Notes: generated by a model from the letters alone, not told the origin. A DNA stretch of 64,000 nucleotides from Companilactobacillus nantensis DSM 16982 (GCF_001435815.1 NZ_AZFV01000018.1:1124-65123), one strand, 5' to 3'. Positions 1 to 10,280 are shown, numbered from the stretch's first letter. Made by a program: numbers and translations.

Positions 1-3000
1 ATTGGCATCTCTGGAATTGACTGTTAATTCTGCTTTGCCAAATGATTTGAAATTATAATTTTTATCTTCTTTTAAGGTAGTTTGAGCTTTATCAGTGTAC
101 TCAATCCAATACTTTTTATCTACTTGTAATTTATCCTTGCTTAGATCCATTACTTTGCCCAAATCATCTACTACTTCAAAATCCGATTGGGTTAATTGAT
201 GATCACCCGATGCAGTATCCAAGCTACCTGTAATTTCTGGTAAGTCTTTATCGCCATACGTGATTTCATTTGTTTGAACTGTTGGGCTTGCATTTTCCGC
301 ATTGACCGTTAATAAAGCTCTGCCAAATGATTTGAAATTATAATTCTTATCTGATTTCAAAGAAGCTTGGGCAACATCGGTGTACTGAATCCAATATGTA
401 CCTCCAACTTGTAATTTATCTTTACTTAGATCCATTACTTTGCCCAAATCATCTACCACCTCAAAATCCGATTGGGCTAATTGATGATCTCCTGTTACAG
501 TATCCAAGCTACCTGTAATTTCTGGTAATACTTTATCGCCATATGTAATTTGGCTGGTCTGAATTGTTGGGTTGGCATCCTTAGCGTTGATTGTTAATTT
601 GGCCTTTCCAAATGAATTAAAATTATAATTCTTATCTAATTTCAAAGAAGCTTGGGCGGCGTCGGTGTACTGAATCCAATATGTACCTCCAACTTGTAAT
701 TTATCTTTACTTAGATCCATTACTTTGCCCGAATCATCTACCACCTCAAAATCCGATTGGGCTAATTGATGATCTCCTGTTACAGTATCCAAGCTACCTG
801 TAATTTCTGGTAATACTTTATCGCCATATGTAATTTGGCTGGTCTGAATTGTTGGGTTGGCATCCTTAGCGTTGATTGTTAATTTGGCCTTTCCAAATGA
901 ATTAAAATTATAATTCTTATCTAATTTCAAAGAAGCTTGGGCGGCGTCGGTGTACTGAATCCAATATGTACCTCCAACTTGTAATTTATCTTTACTTAGA
1001 TCCATTACTTTGCCTGAACCATCTACTACTTCAAAGTCCGATTGGGCTAGCTTATGATCACCTGATGCAGTATCTAGGTTACCTGTAATCTCTGGTAAAG
1101 ATTTATCGCCATATGTGATTTCATTTGTTTGGAATGTTGGATTTGCATCTTCAGAATCAATTGTTAAAATTCCAGGATTAACTGTAACAAGATAGTTTCC
1201 TTTATTGGAAGCGACACCAGTTATACCATATTGTCCAACATTTTTAGCATCCTTCGGAGTACTTAAAGTCAATCCTAAATCAGAAGCAGAATCTTTATCT
1301 TTTCCAACCAACGAGTAACCCTCGTCAAGAGTATATGTTGGAGTTGAAATGATGTCGCCATAATTAATTTTTTGGCTACTTATGGTAACTGTTATTGGCT
1401 TCTGGGCAATTGTAAATGTACCCTTGTCAACTGTTATCGTGTAATTACTATTATCACCTTGTCCAGTAATATCATACTTGCCTGCATTTTCCCCTGCCGC
1501 TCTGCTTAAATTGACATTTAAACTTTTAATAGTGTCGCCATTAACAAGTCCTTTTGTTGAATCACTTGTTAAATCTAATGCAGGATCAGTTGGATCACCA
1601 TATGTTTTACCATGGTCTTGTGCTGTAACAATTATTTGTCTCTTTATTACCGTTAAGGTTCCTGTTCCAAAACTTGTAAAATTATAATTCTTATCAGCAT
1701 TTAATTTATCTTGTGCTGCCTTTGTATAACTAATTGTATATGTACTTCCGACCTTCAATTGTTTTGCGGAAACACTTTGTCCATTAGCATCGGTTACTTC
1801 AAAATCACTTTGATTAGTCTGATCATCAAGATGATCCTCTGACGCACTGCCAAGATTTCCGTTGAAAGCAGGCATATTTCCATTAGCATCCCCACCATAA
1901 GTTACAGTAGCACCATCAACACTTACTGCAATGTCTTTAGGATTAATTGTTAGCATTGAAGAAACATAAAGACCTGTTTGTGAACTACTTGAAGGTAAAT
2001 TCTTCAAATAATTTTTACCAGCTTCGGTTAATTTAAACATATAGTGTCCTGTATCTTTAGGTGTCTGAATTGGAGTTTTGCCATCAGGATCTGTATCAGC
2101 ATTATAGTAATAATAATTATTGGGATTTTCTAATCCTTGTAATTCATCAGCTGTAATTGTTCCATAACCACTACCAAAACTGACAACTGGAAAATTAACC
2201 GGATCACCATATGTTTGTTTAGTAGATTCAAATGTTGCTAAACTACTTTGAACGTCAACATTTTTTTTAGTTAGTGCTCCCAAATCTGCTTGAAAACTTA
2301 CTAATAGGTTTTGAACTTCTTGCAGTGATGCATAACCGTCTTGACCACCATTATATATGGCCGAAGCATCTGTAGCTGTTTCTGCATTTTCAAATGCAGC
2401 TTTAGCATCACCGTTTTTTGTAGAAATATTGGTATAAATCTGACTAACGGATTGTAAAAGATTCTCTGCATCATTTTTTTGATCTGTCGTCAAACCGGTG
2501 ATTCTAACAAACTTATCATACATATCTTGCGATTGTTGCTTATATGTATCAGCTTTGTTCTGATTAGCCGCAGCTACACCCTTCCAATAATCTAAGGTTG
2601 ATGCTGTTGGAACTAAGACACTGCCACTATCTTTAGGTTTTGTTTCATCCGTTGAGTCCGTTGCTGTAGCATTACCTACGCTTGACCAATAATAATCTGT
2701 ATTAGTAATAGTTTTTAGTCCCGTACCGTCATCAGCTTTCTGACCACTGACAACTGAATTGCCCTTATCATCATCTAAAGGCTGTTGATTTAAATCATCA
2801 GCAACAGATTGTCCAGTTCCAACAGTAGTTTTTGCTACTACTTCATGCCCATCAACAGTTTTGCCGTCACCAGTATAATAGTGACCAATTGGATTCGATT
2901 GATCTGTAGTTGTCGTCGCGTCTGTACCAGTAGTACCTTGATCAATTACCAAATTATCTTGAGCAACTTTTTCGCCATCAGTTGGAGTGGCTAAGGTAAC

Positions 3001-4866
3001 TTTAGTTGTAGTATATCCAGGAATTTGAACTAATGATGGTTTACCAGCGACCGCAACTACAGTTACTGGATCTAGACCAGAAATTGGTTGTTGAGTCTTA
3101 GAATCCACTGGAGTAACAACAGCCTTATAGGCTAATCTAACTGGGACAGTCATACCCTGACCATCACCATCTTTAACCGTATAACTATAATATGTTCCAT
3201 CACCAACAGTTGCGTCTCCACCGATATGGTTAACTTTTCCAGTTTCACCCGCAACATTTTGATCACCATCAATAACGTAAATATTGCCCGCTGAATCAGG
3301 TGGTATAACTGCTACCAAGTTAGGATCAAGCTTATCTTCCTTTACGGCACGATCGGCCGCTTCTTGAGTTGAGAAGATTGAGACAGTATCACCAATATTA
3401 GCAATGGCTTTAACTTTAACATTATTTAATAATGCATCGGTATCAGCCGCATCAACTAATTTAACCCCTAACGGAATAGTTTTAGGTGTGTAACTGAATT
3501 TATCAATTTTGGCTGAATAATCATTCCAATCCCCACCAGTAGATGCTGCGACAGATATAGAGTATCCTGAACTAACATCAGAAATGGTTCTTGTAAATGG
3601 TTTTCCACCCAAATTAACAGTTAATGTTTTTGTGGCGGCACTATAATCAAGTGTGAAATTATTTAACGAATTATTTTGACTACGATTTAAGGTAAGATCA
3701 CTGGTCTTCTTCCATTCAGCATTACTGCTTACCCCTTGAAGATTTCCGTATTTATCAGTGGTTCGCCAACCAACATATGGTACAAATTGATCGTAATACC
3801 TCGATGCCCCTGGATCATTATATTCTGGGTTACTATGTTCATCAAAAACAAATCCAAAAGCATCGTTCAAGCCTTGAAGTCCTAACTTACCACCAGATCC
3901 ACCTTGAGTGGCTTTGGATGGATCACCAGGTGCAAAAATAAAGCCAACACTATCTGCACCACCAGATGTTTTACTACCAATACCTAAAGCTCCTGACATA
4001 GAAAAATCATGACTGAAGTCAATTTCATGTTCAAATGATACGTGAGCTGCTTGGTGACCAGTCATAGAAGTGGGATTACCCGGAGAAGTGTAATACGTAT
4101 GTGAATCATTACTTGTTAAAGCAACGGTACCATCTGCTCCAATTGGTATCTGCTTAATATTATCTGCTGGATCATCATCTTGATCGGAACCACCACGATT
4201 TTCAACAGTGGCTGTAAAATGACCTGCAATTTGATCTGCTGATAAATCTACTTGAGTAGTATCTGCGCCAACACTAACATCTTTATCAGGCGAAAGAACT
4301 GGATACTTATCAGCACTTGAAGCGTCAGGAGTTGATGTTACTTGAGGTGTGGACTGCAGTGTCTCAGACTCAGGAGTTGCGTTTTTACCTTGAACAGCGG
4401 CAAAATTCATTAATCCTGTTTTAGCGATTGGAGTATCCGCCGGTTGTGTTACTACCTCCTGTGCTAGTTTTGTAGTTGATTCCGAGGTAGTTCCATTTTC
4501 AGGACCCACCGTTTGTTTTGCCTCAGTATCTTCACTTACTGCACTATTAGTTGAATCTCCGGTTGGTTCTATATTAGAACTTTGACCTTCATCTGTAGAA
4601 CCGTCATCACTATTTTTGGCAACTGGCTTTTCAGGAGTATCTGATTCTTTTGCTACAGTTGCCGAAGTACCACCAGTTTCTTGAGTTGAAGTTGGTATGG
4701 CATCAGCCGCATGAACACTAATAATATTTGCATGACCAGCAAAAGCAAAAGCTGAAAAAGTGACTAACAAACTCCCAAATATTCGTGTCTTGATTTTCCA
4801 ACCCGTGTGTCCTTTATATAAAATAAACCGTTTCTTTTCATCAAAACTAGATACTTTTTGCCTCAT
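1..4866 (-). CDS. Giant surface adhesin: KxYKxGKxW signal, L-type lectin domain, MBG repeats (C-terminus beyond window)
   Basis: The frame is open from an ATG at 4866 (preceded by GAAGGG) to the window edge, about 1,622 codons with no stop. The N-terminus carries a KxYKxGKxW-type signal (LYKGHTGWK) followed by a hydrophobic stretch and a Ser/Thr-rich linker. Residues about 225-455 look like a legume/L-type lectin fold (FEHEIDFSH and DAFGFVFDEHSNPEY). A MucBP-like segment and a helical stretch (about 740-860) follow, then many MBG modules recognisable by ITYGD. The last four modules in view are near-identical 95-residue copies. Such proteins are exported by the Sec or accessory Sec route and usually end in LPXTG; that end is not in view. 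Likely role is binding host or plant glycans, by inference from domains. It lies 101 bp after the NADH oxidase gene with no clear terminator between. Confidence 0.85.
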   Translation of the reverse strand, partial: MRQKVSSFDEKKRFILYKGHTGWKIKTRIFGSLLVTFSAFAFAGHANIISVHAADAIPTSTQETGGTSATVAKESDTPEKPVAKNSDDGSTDEGQSSNIEPTGDSTNSAVSEDTEAKQTVGPENGTTSESTTKLAQEVVTQPADTPIAKTGLMNFAAVQGKNATPESETLQSTPQVTSTPDASSADKYPVLSPDKDVSVGADTTQVDLSADQIAGHFTATVENRGGSDQDDDPADNIKQIPIGADGTVALTSNDSHTYYTSPGNPTSMTGHQAAHVSFEHEIDFSHDFSMSGALGIGSKTSGGADSVGFIFAPGDPSKATQGGSGGKLGLQGLNDAFGFVFDEHSNPEYNDPGASRYYDQFVPYVGWRTTDKYGNLQGVSSNAEWKKTSDLTLNRSQNNSLNNFTLDYSAATKTLTVNLGGKPFTRTISDVSSGYSISVAASTGGDWNDYSAKIDKFSYTPKTIPLGVKLVDAADTDALLNNVKVKAIANIGDTVSIFSTQEAADRAVKEDKLDPNLVAVIPPDSAGNIYVIDGDQNVAGETGKVNHIGGDATVGDGTYYSYTVKDGDGQGMTVPVRLAYKAVVTPVDSKTQQPISGLDPVTVVAVAGKPSLVQIPGYTTTKVTLATPTDGEKVAQDNLVIDQGTTGTDATTTTDQSNPIGHYYTGDGKTVDGHEVVAKTTVGTGQSVADDLNQQPLDDDKGNSVVSGQKADDGTGLKTITNTDYYWSSVGNATATDSTDETKPKDSGSVLVPTASTLDYWKGVAAANQNKADTYKQQSQDMYDKFVRITGLTTDQKNDAENLLQSVSQIYTNISTKNGDAKAAFENAETATDASAIYNGGQDGYASLQEVQNLLVSFQADLGALTKKNVDVQSSLATFESTKQTYGDPVNFPVVSFGSGYGTITADELQGLENPNNYYYYNADTDPDGKTPIQTPKDTGHYMFKLTEAGKNYLKNLPSSSSQTGLYVSSMLTINPKDIAVSVDGATVTYGGDANGNMPAFNGNLGSASEDHLDDQTNQSDFEVTDANGQSVSAKQLKVGSTYTISYTKAAQDKLNADKNYNFTSFGTGTLTVIKRQIIVTAQDHGKTYGDPTDPALDLTSDSTKGLVNGDTIKSLNVNLSRAAGENAGKYDITGQGDNSNYTITVDKGTFTIAQKPITVTISSQKINYGDIISTPTYTLDEGYSLVGKDKDSASDLGLTLSTPKDAKNVGQYGITGVASNKGNYLVTVNPGILTIDSEDANPTFQTNEITYGDKSLPEITGNLDTASGDHKLAQSDFEVVDGSGKVMDLSKDKLQVGGTYWIQYTDAAQASLKLDKNYNFNSFGKAKLTINAKDANPTIQTSQITYGDKVLPEITGSLDTVTGDHQLAQSDFEVVDDSGKVMDLSKDKLQVGGTYWIQYTDAAQASLKLDKNYNFNSFGKAKLTINAKDANPTIQTSQITYGDKVLPEITGSLDTVTGDHQLAQSDFEVVDDLGKVMDLSKDKLQVGGTYWIQYTDVAQASLKSDKNYNFKSFGRALLTVNAENASPTVQTNEITYGDKDLPEITGSLDTASGDHQLTQSDFEVVDDLGKVMDLSKDKLQVDKKYWIEYTDKAQTTLKEDKNYNFKSFGKAELTVNSRDAN
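4..1143 (-). repeat. Four tandem 285-bp (95-aa) MBG repeat units
   Basis: The boundary motif (GGCATC or a close variant) recurs at 4, 289, 574 and 859 and again at 1144, an exact 285-bp period. Units starting at 289 and 574 are almost identical at DNA level over most of their length, which suggests recent duplication or gene conversion. More diverged MBG modules continue to about 2300. The period is a multiple of three, so unit gain or loss keeps the frame. Confidence 0.9.
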
Positions 4867-4967
4867 CGTTTTGCCCTTCTCTATTTATATATTTATAAAA
4901 ACCTTTTCCCACTATTTGGCATCATTTTGCCCCTTCACAAAATGACACTAGCTTGAATAATTTTATT

Positions 4968-6326
4968 TTATGAATTTAAATATCCCTTCTCTTGATCAAC
5001 TGCCTTCTGGGCAACTAAATTCAAATAATCAAATGGATTATTGAAGTTTGGTGAAAATAACATATCCAAGAAAGCTAATTGATCGATAGTTCCACCATTT
5101 TGAATCAAACTTGAAATAATATTTGCTGATTGTGCAACATCATGGTGACTCATCAACTGACCACCCAAAATTTTTCGACTATTTTGGTCGTAAATTAAGA
5201 CAATCGTCACTCGAAAAGCGTTTGGCATAAATTCCGGACGATACGGTCCTTCATACGTGACGCTTTTGACATTAAATGATGTGTTCTGAGCTGCTTGAAG
5301 AATTAGCCCTGTTGTAGCAATTATTTGATCAAAAACTTTTAAGCCTGTCGTAGCTTGTGTACCAATTGATCTAACTTTTCGTTCGAAAACATTAATTCCA
5401 GCTAACATCCCTTGGCGAACTGCATGTGATGCTAACGGAAAATATTCAATCGCATTTGTCGGATTGAAATTCACCACTGCATCATCGCCTGCTGCCAAAA
5501 TATCGGGATCTGATGTATGCATATACAGATCAACTATGATTGCTCCATTATTCAGCATCTTTACTTGACCCTGCAGTAGATCCGTTTGTGGAATAATACC
5601 TGAACTAACGACCGCTTTATCGACCTGATACTCGTCACCGTTGCTAGTTGTAATGGTCAATCCTCCATCTGCATTATCTAAAAAAGCGTTTGCTCGAGTA
5701 TTCATAATTATATGAATACCTTTAGCAATTAACGTTGTCTCAATTTTCTTAGCAATAATTGGTTCGACATATTTTTCCAATAATTGTGGCTTATTATGAA
5801 ACAACCATACTTCATGTCCTGACCTTGCATAACCTTCAGCAAGTTCGACGCCAACGTAACCACCGCCAATAATTGCTATCCTGTGTTTATCAGCAGTATT
5901 CACAAACAAATCATTCGCCTGTTCAAATGTTTTACATAACAAAACTTTGGGATTCTCAACACCACTAATCGCTGGAATAGCCGTTAACGAACCCGTTGCC
6001 ATGATTAATTTGTCATACGTCGTTGTCTCGATGTCTTTAGTTATTAAATTCTGCACAACTAAGGAATGCTTTTGATGATCAATACTTATGACGTCATGAT
6101 TTAATTCTAAATCGACGCCCTGACTAGTAAATTCTTCTGGTTTTGCGTATTTTGCATCGGCAAGTTTTTTAATAATCCCCTCGATGTGTAAATAGGTTGC
6201 ACATGATAAATACGAGATGCTGTTTTGCCGCTCATAGACTGATATTTCGGATTGAGGATACTCTTTTAAAATTTGTCTAATCGCTGCAATTCCAGCATGA
6301 GTACATCCAATTACAACAACTTTCAT
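4968..6326 (-). CDS. nox: NADH oxidase / FAD-dependent pyridine nucleotide-disulfide oxidoreductase
   Basis: A 452-aa flavoprotein of the NADH oxidase / NADH peroxidase / CoA-disulfide reductase family. The FAD-binding N-terminus reads VVVIGCTHAG; the single redox cysteine sits in SYLSC near residue 43; the NAD(H)-binding glycine motif is IIGGGYVGVELAEG near 153; the second FAD motif (DILAAGDDA) is near 280. The single-Cys arrangement and full length match water-forming Nox enzymes of lactic acid bacteria, which regenerate NAD+ with oxygen in the cytoplasm. NADH peroxidase or CoA-disulfide reductase activity cannot be excluded from sequence. The start is supported by an AAAGG-type RBS. Confidence 0.88.
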   Translation of the reverse strand: MKVVVIGCTHAGIAAIRQILKEYPQSEISVYERQNSISYLSCATYLHIEGIIKKLADAKYAKPEEFTSQGVDLELNHDVISIDHQKHSLVVQNLITKDIETTTYDKLIMATGSLTAIPAISGVENPKVLLCKTFEQANDLFVNTADKHRIAIIGGGYVGVELAEGYARSGHEVWLFHNKPQLLEKYVEPIIAKKIETTLIAKGIHIIMNTRANAFLDNADGGLTITTSNGDEYQVDKAVVSSGIIPQTDLLQGQVKMLNNGAIIVDLYMHTSDPDILAAGDDAVVNFNPTNAIEYFPLASHAVRQGMLAGINVFERKVRSIGTQATTGLKVFDQIIATTGLILQAAQNTSFNVKSVTYEGPYRPEFMPNAFRVTIVLIYDQNSRKILGGQLMSHHDVAQSANIISSLIQNGGTIDQLAFLDMLFSPNFNNPFDYLNLVAQKAVDQEKGYLNS

Positions 6327-6415
6327 GATTCCATGCCTTTTTCCTTTATTATGTGATTTATCTTTAGTATAGTATTCTTTAGAGATTTGTATAGCCCATT
6401 TGGGAGGTCATTTTA

Positions 6416-7114
6416 TTGAAAAATATTTATCGATTTTTCGTTCAGCCACAAATTGGATCACAAACTAAATCAATCATTGGTTATGAATTACTTTTAAAGG
6501 AATATACGGTCAACGGCTGGCGTATTCCTGAATCATTTTCAGCCATTGATCCCGAAATAATTGCTGATTTATTGATTAAGACAACTAAGGCACTTTCGAC
6601 CAAATCTCCACGCCTTTCAATCAACATTAATCGCAGCCAATTAATGACAACATCCATTTCTAATGCTATTGTCCAAAGTCAAAAGTTACTTTATCCTACT
6701 AAGCTAATTGTTGAATTAACTGAAGATGACAATTCAAAAAGATACTCTCGTGCAGAAATTTTTTCTCGACTAAAGATATTTTGGGATAATAACATTCAGA
6801 TTTCACTCGATGATGTTGGCTCAGGAATTAATCAATTTGATGATATTCAACAACTGTTGCCTTTTGCATCTGAATTGAAATTTGCTTTACAAAACTTTCA
6901 CAAGAGATTAATTGATCCAGAAATGCAAACCAAGGTTCACTTTTGGCGGGCAATGAGTAATGAATACAATCTGCGATTAGTTCTTGAAGGTATTGAAAAT
7001 CAAGATGATGATCAACTAAGCGATAAAATGGGAATAATTTTCAAACAAGGTTACTATTTCGGTAGACCTCGTCTTTTAAAATTGCCAAACGATAATTACA
7101 CACGTTCGGCCTAA
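6416..7114 (+). CDS. EAL-domain protein, probable c-di-GMP phosphodiesterase
   Basis: A stand-alone EAL domain of 232 aa. Key residues are in place: Glu24 in the YELL motif, Asn in NINRSQ, Glu in VELTED, the Asp pair in LDDVGSG, Lys in ELKF, Glu in LEGIE and Gln in KQGYYFG. This suggests an active phosphodiesterase rather than a degenerate sensor, although the EAL signature itself is ELL. The start is TTG at 6416, fixed by GGGAGG 8 nt upstream; no ATG is better placed. It diverges from nox and ends in a strong terminator. No GGDEF partner is seen in this window. Confidence 0.82.
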   Translation: MKNIYRFFVQPQIGSQTKSIIGYELLLKEYTVNGWRIPESFSAIDPEIIADLLIKTTKALSTKSPRLSININRSQLMTTSISNAIVQSQKLLYPTKLIVELTEDDNSKRYSRAEIFSRLKIFWDNNIQISLDDVGSGINQFDDIQQLLPFASELKFALQNFHKRLIDPEMQTKVHFWRAMSNEYNLRLVLEGIENQDDDQLSDKMGIIFKQGYYFGRPRLLKLPNDNYTRSA

Positions 7115-7124
7115 ATAAATACGC

Positions 7125-7172
7125 AAAAAAGAGTAGAGAAATTTCATGAACAAAATTTCTCTACTCTTTTTT
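7125..7172. terminator. Bidirectional rho-independent terminator
   Basis: A run of A, a long stem (GAGTAGAGAAATTT against its complement) and a run of T lie just after the EAL gene. The A/T tracts on both sides let it serve the convergent small gene at 7218 as well. Confidence 0.9.
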
Positions 7173-7217
7173 GAATTCTAATCTAACTTATACTAACCAC
7201 AAAACCACTAGCTCTTA

Positions 7218-7370
7218 TTATTGCGCTTTGTGACTTTTGATTGCTTTAATTTTAACAAAACTAAAAATAAATAAACTGATAATTAGAGCTCCAAGAAATG
7301 CCCATACTAGATACTTTGGGAGATAGAAATCAAATGGCAATTGTCTTACGAAAATCATCCATGCGTGCAT
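7218..7370 (-). CDS. Small single-pass membrane protein
   Basis: The best start is the ATG at 7370, with AGAGGTGAT a few bases upstream; a longer reading to 7421 has no RBS. The 50-aa product begins MHAWMIFVRQ, has one hydrophobic helix (about residues 18-38) and a basic tail (KIKAIKSHKAQ), so a N-out/C-in orientation is likely. No family recognised. Confidence 0.6.
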   Translation of the reverse strand: MHAWMIFVRQLPFDFYLPKYLVWAFLGALIISLFIFSFVKIKAIKSHKAQ

Positions 7371-7419
7371 AATATCACCTCTAATCGTCATCATTATGCC
7401 CGTTACTTTTTGAAACATC

Positions 7420-7454
7420 AAAAAAACCGTCCAGACATTGTGGACGGTTTTTTT
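7420..7454 (-). terminator. Rho-independent terminator
   Basis: ACCGTCCA stem with its complement TGGACGGT, 7-nt loop, and a T-run on the minus strand. It lies about 170 bp after the stop of the 7622 gene, which it most likely serves. The DNA between (7455-7621) shows no gene. Confidence 0.85.
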
Positions 7455-7621
7455 TAGTTACGGAGTCAACATAACTATTGCATGTACTTTTTTTATTTTG
7501 ATAAATATCTTGGACATCTATCAGTTATCATTATCACGTTTACTCAATAAAAAGTAAATAAATAATCAGGTTTATAACTAAACCGTTAGTTTCATGTGAC
7601 AGAACTGTAAGATGGGCCTAA

Positions 7622-9595
7622 TTAGGTAGGAACATTCTCGATACTCCACTCTACATCAGCTTGATAATTGCCTAATTTTGGAAAACTATTCCCTATTTTA
7701 AGAAGTAGACCCTCATCGTCTTTCCATTTGATAGATTCCAAGGCTTTACCTTCATCGGAATATGCGACTGAAATGGCTTTTCCAATTGTTAGGGGCGTGA
7801 CTTGAGAACTGAAAAATAATAAGTTTGCATCCAATATACCAGAACGTTCATTAGTAAAATTGCCTAGTTGTTTAACGGTAACTCTAGCAGGGACACGTTT
7901 GCGACGAGTATCTTTAACCTCAACAATTGCATTAGGATCATTAGTTTCTATTGTTCGGCGCTTTAGGTTGTTCCTTTCGAAAAGTGAAATTGGTTTGAAC
8001 CTAATCGGATGAATGATTGCTCGAATATTATTTGACGTATATTCTAAAGTTACCGTATTGCCTTCACTTTTATAACCATTACCTTTATCATCATCGTATT
8101 TACCAACTAAAATTGGTTTGAATGAAAAACTTTCTTCACTTACGTCGGATATCTCGGTTAAAACAGTTACCTTAAGTTCTTGGCCTCGTTTTAATTGACC
8201 AATTGGAATTTCCAAGCTTTGTTTCTTCTTATCAGAATTATCCAAGCTAAACTTATCGACATTTTTATTTTCTAATTTCACTTCTTTACATTTTGTGAAT
8301 TGATTTAAATATATCTTTAGACTTGATTCCTTTAAATCCTTTGAACTTCCATTTTGAAGTGTAAAAGTATATTCGATACGATCACCTGGTGCAACTTTTT
8401 TCAATATCGTTTTATCACTATTATTTTTATCTTCATAATCTAAATTCTTTAGCTTAGTGGTTACATGAATCTTCGAATCAGTTGCTTGTAATACTGTTAA
8501 TTTTGCGTGTCTTGTTTCAACCTTTTTATTTTGATTACCAATGGTAGCATAATATTGATTTCCATCATCTGCCTCAGTTAAAACCGAAGTTGTTAATTCT
8601 AAATGATTGTCTTTATTGCCAGAAATTTCCTTAGTTTTTCCATTAACGACACGATACCATTTAATCGTTGCTGCTTTAAGTTCATCATCCTTTTGATCAG
8701 AACCTCCAGTTTCAATATGAAAAGTTGCTCTTTGACCAACATGACTTGTCCTGTCTTCTAAGCCACCGCCAATTTTGAGTTTCTTAGTATCGGAAAAACT
8801 TGTTCCGTCTTCATTGATAATATAGCCAGTAACTGAAACTTCGCCTTCTGCATTTTCTTGGGCAGTGACTAACCCAGAATTGTTAATTGTTGCTAATTCA
8901 TTTTCCAAAATCGGAACATTAGTGTCACTATTATATTCACCTAGCGTCCAATGAACCTTATTTGTGGTATCGAACGGCTCAATCATTGCACTCGCATACG
9001 TAGAACTATCAAAAAGCATATTTTCTTTGATACTATAAATATAATCACTATTCAATTTTATCTTGATATCAGTTGCTGGCTTTTCAGTATTAGTTACGTG
9101 AATATGAGCAACTTTGGACCCATAAGTTTTCTCGAAACTCTTTTTGCCACTAGAGTATGTGACGACAAGTTGACATTGAATTTCTGATACTCCCTTATAT
9201 TTTTGTGTTTCAATAGTTATATCACCAGAATTATTGTTTTCCACTGGCGTCCATTCTCCATTATCATTATTAGTTTTAATCCACCATTGACTAGAACCTT
9301 CAGGTTTATTTGATGGAACAAAGTTAGTCTGGATCATAAGTGATTCACCAAACTTAACATAATAATCACTTTTTGGTTGAAGATTGAATCCACTTCTTAT
9401 CCAGCCCAATAAAAAAACATGTTTTGGAGGATTTGACTCTGCTACACGTCCCTCTGATTTTGATTGAGCACTTTCTGCTCTCACTGTCGTTGAAACTGGC
9501 AGTGGATCATTAAGAACAGATAACTTCAAAAACAAAAACAATATCAATGCTACTATTAAATACGGATTTTCTTTATTTTTCCGATAATGCTTAAT
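7622..9595 (-). CDS. Secreted cell-surface protein with a WxL-like C-terminus; probable ATT start
   Basis: A large exported protein with Ig-like/adhesive character. The first ATG/GTG/TTG codon in frame is TTG at 9547, inside the hydrophobic core. Sixteen codons upstream an ATT at 9595 follows GGAGG by 10 nt, and the added residues (KHYRKNKENPYLIVA) supply the charged n-region of a normal signal peptide. The C-terminus (ANLLFFSS, later NYQADVEWSIENVP) resembles a WxL-type wall-binding domain. Several beta-rich modules lie between. It is monocistronic, ending in the terminator at 7420-7454. Function is inferred only as a wall-associated protein. If ATT is not used, the start is TTG 9547. Confidence 0.7.
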   Translation of the reverse strand: MKHYRKNKENPYLIVALILFLFLKLSVLNDPLPVSTTVRAESAQSKSEGRVAESNPPKHVFLLGWIRSGFNLQPKSDYYVKFGESLMIQTNFVPSNKPEGSSQWWIKTNNDNGEWTPVENNNSGDITIETQKYKGVSEIQCQLVVTYSSGKKSFEKTYGSKVAHIHVTNTEKPATDIKIKLNSDYIYSIKENMLFDSSTYASAMIEPFDTTNKVHWTLGEYNSDTNVPILENELATINNSGLVTAQENAEGEVSVTGYIINEDGTSFSDTKKLKIGGGLEDRTSHVGQRATFHIETGGSDQKDDELKAATIKWYRVVNGKTKEISGNKDNHLELTTSVLTEADDGNQYYATIGNQNKKVETRHAKLTVLQATDSKIHVTTKLKNLDYEDKNNSDKTILKKVAPGDRIEYTFTLQNGSSKDLKESSLKIYLNQFTKCKEVKLENKNVDKFSLDNSDKKKQSLEIPIGQLKRGQELKVTVLTEISDVSEESFSFKPILVGKYDDDKGNGYKSEGNTVTLEYTSNNIRAIIHPIRFKPISLFERNNLKRRTIETNDPNAIVEVKDTRRKRVPARVTVKQLGNFTNERSGILDANLLFFSSQVTPLTIGKAISVAYSDEGKALESIKWKDDEGLLLKIGNSFPKLGNYQADVEWSIENVPT

Positions 9596-9764
9596 TAGAT
9601 ATCAACCTCCGATTTTTTCTTTATTCGAGAAATTAATTTAAGTGTACCTAACAGAAAAATACCAAGATAGTAAATTAACGAAATTTCTTTTTTATGAAAA
9701 CACCTTAACGAGATAGCTTATAATAGTAACTAGAAAATTAATGAGACGATAGGAGGTGGCAAAG

Positions 9765-10145
9765 ATGAATTTCACATCACAAATGATTTTCAACATTACT
9801 AGTATTTTTATCGCTGTTACACTTATCGTCGGTGTAATTCTAGGATCAATTGCTCTTTTTAGGATTGCTCATGCCTTAAAATTACGGAATCAAATGTTAC
9901 AACAGGCAACTCGACCTTACTTGATTTTTCAACGAAATCGCCAACAACTACTTCTCAAAAATCTTGGTTCAGTTCCCGTAACCATTGATAAAATTGAATC
10001 CACTTTTGATTTATCTGGCTTAGAACAGCAACTAATTTATCCTAATCAAAGTCTTTATTTCAATCTAACTGATACCGATAAACTGACTATTTCGGTCACT
10101 TATCACGACGATATTAACGATTATCAAGCCAATTTCAATCTCTAA
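9765..10145 (+). CDS. Membrane-anchored hypothetical protein
   Basis: The ATG at 9765 has AGGAGG 8 nt upstream; an in-frame GTG at 9756 overlaps that RBS and is unlikely. The 126-aa product has an N-terminal transmembrane helix (IFIAVTLIVGVILGSIALF), then a soluble beta-rich part (QATRPYLIFQRN...). No function can be named. It diverges from the secreted protein at 7622. Confidence 0.7.
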   Translation: MNFTSQMIFNITSIFIAVTLIVGVILGSIALFRIAHALKLRNQMLQQATRPYLIFQRNRQQLLLKNLGSVPVTIDKIESTFDLSGLEQQLIYPNQSLYFNLTDTDKLTISVTYHDDINDYQANFNL

Positions 10146-10280
10146 AACTAACAATTTAAATATCGAAATCCCTTGATATAAATACTTTTATGCCAACGGA
10201 CTTACAGACCTTACAAAACCGTTAGGACAAAAGCTAATTCGACTGTGATATCATTCCAATAGTGTTATGGAGGAATGATT

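Noticed and set aside
1-1143. Regular repeats at the left edge looking like a CRISPR or satellite
   Set aside because: The 285-bp period is in frame inside a long open minus-strand gene and encodes MBG modules.
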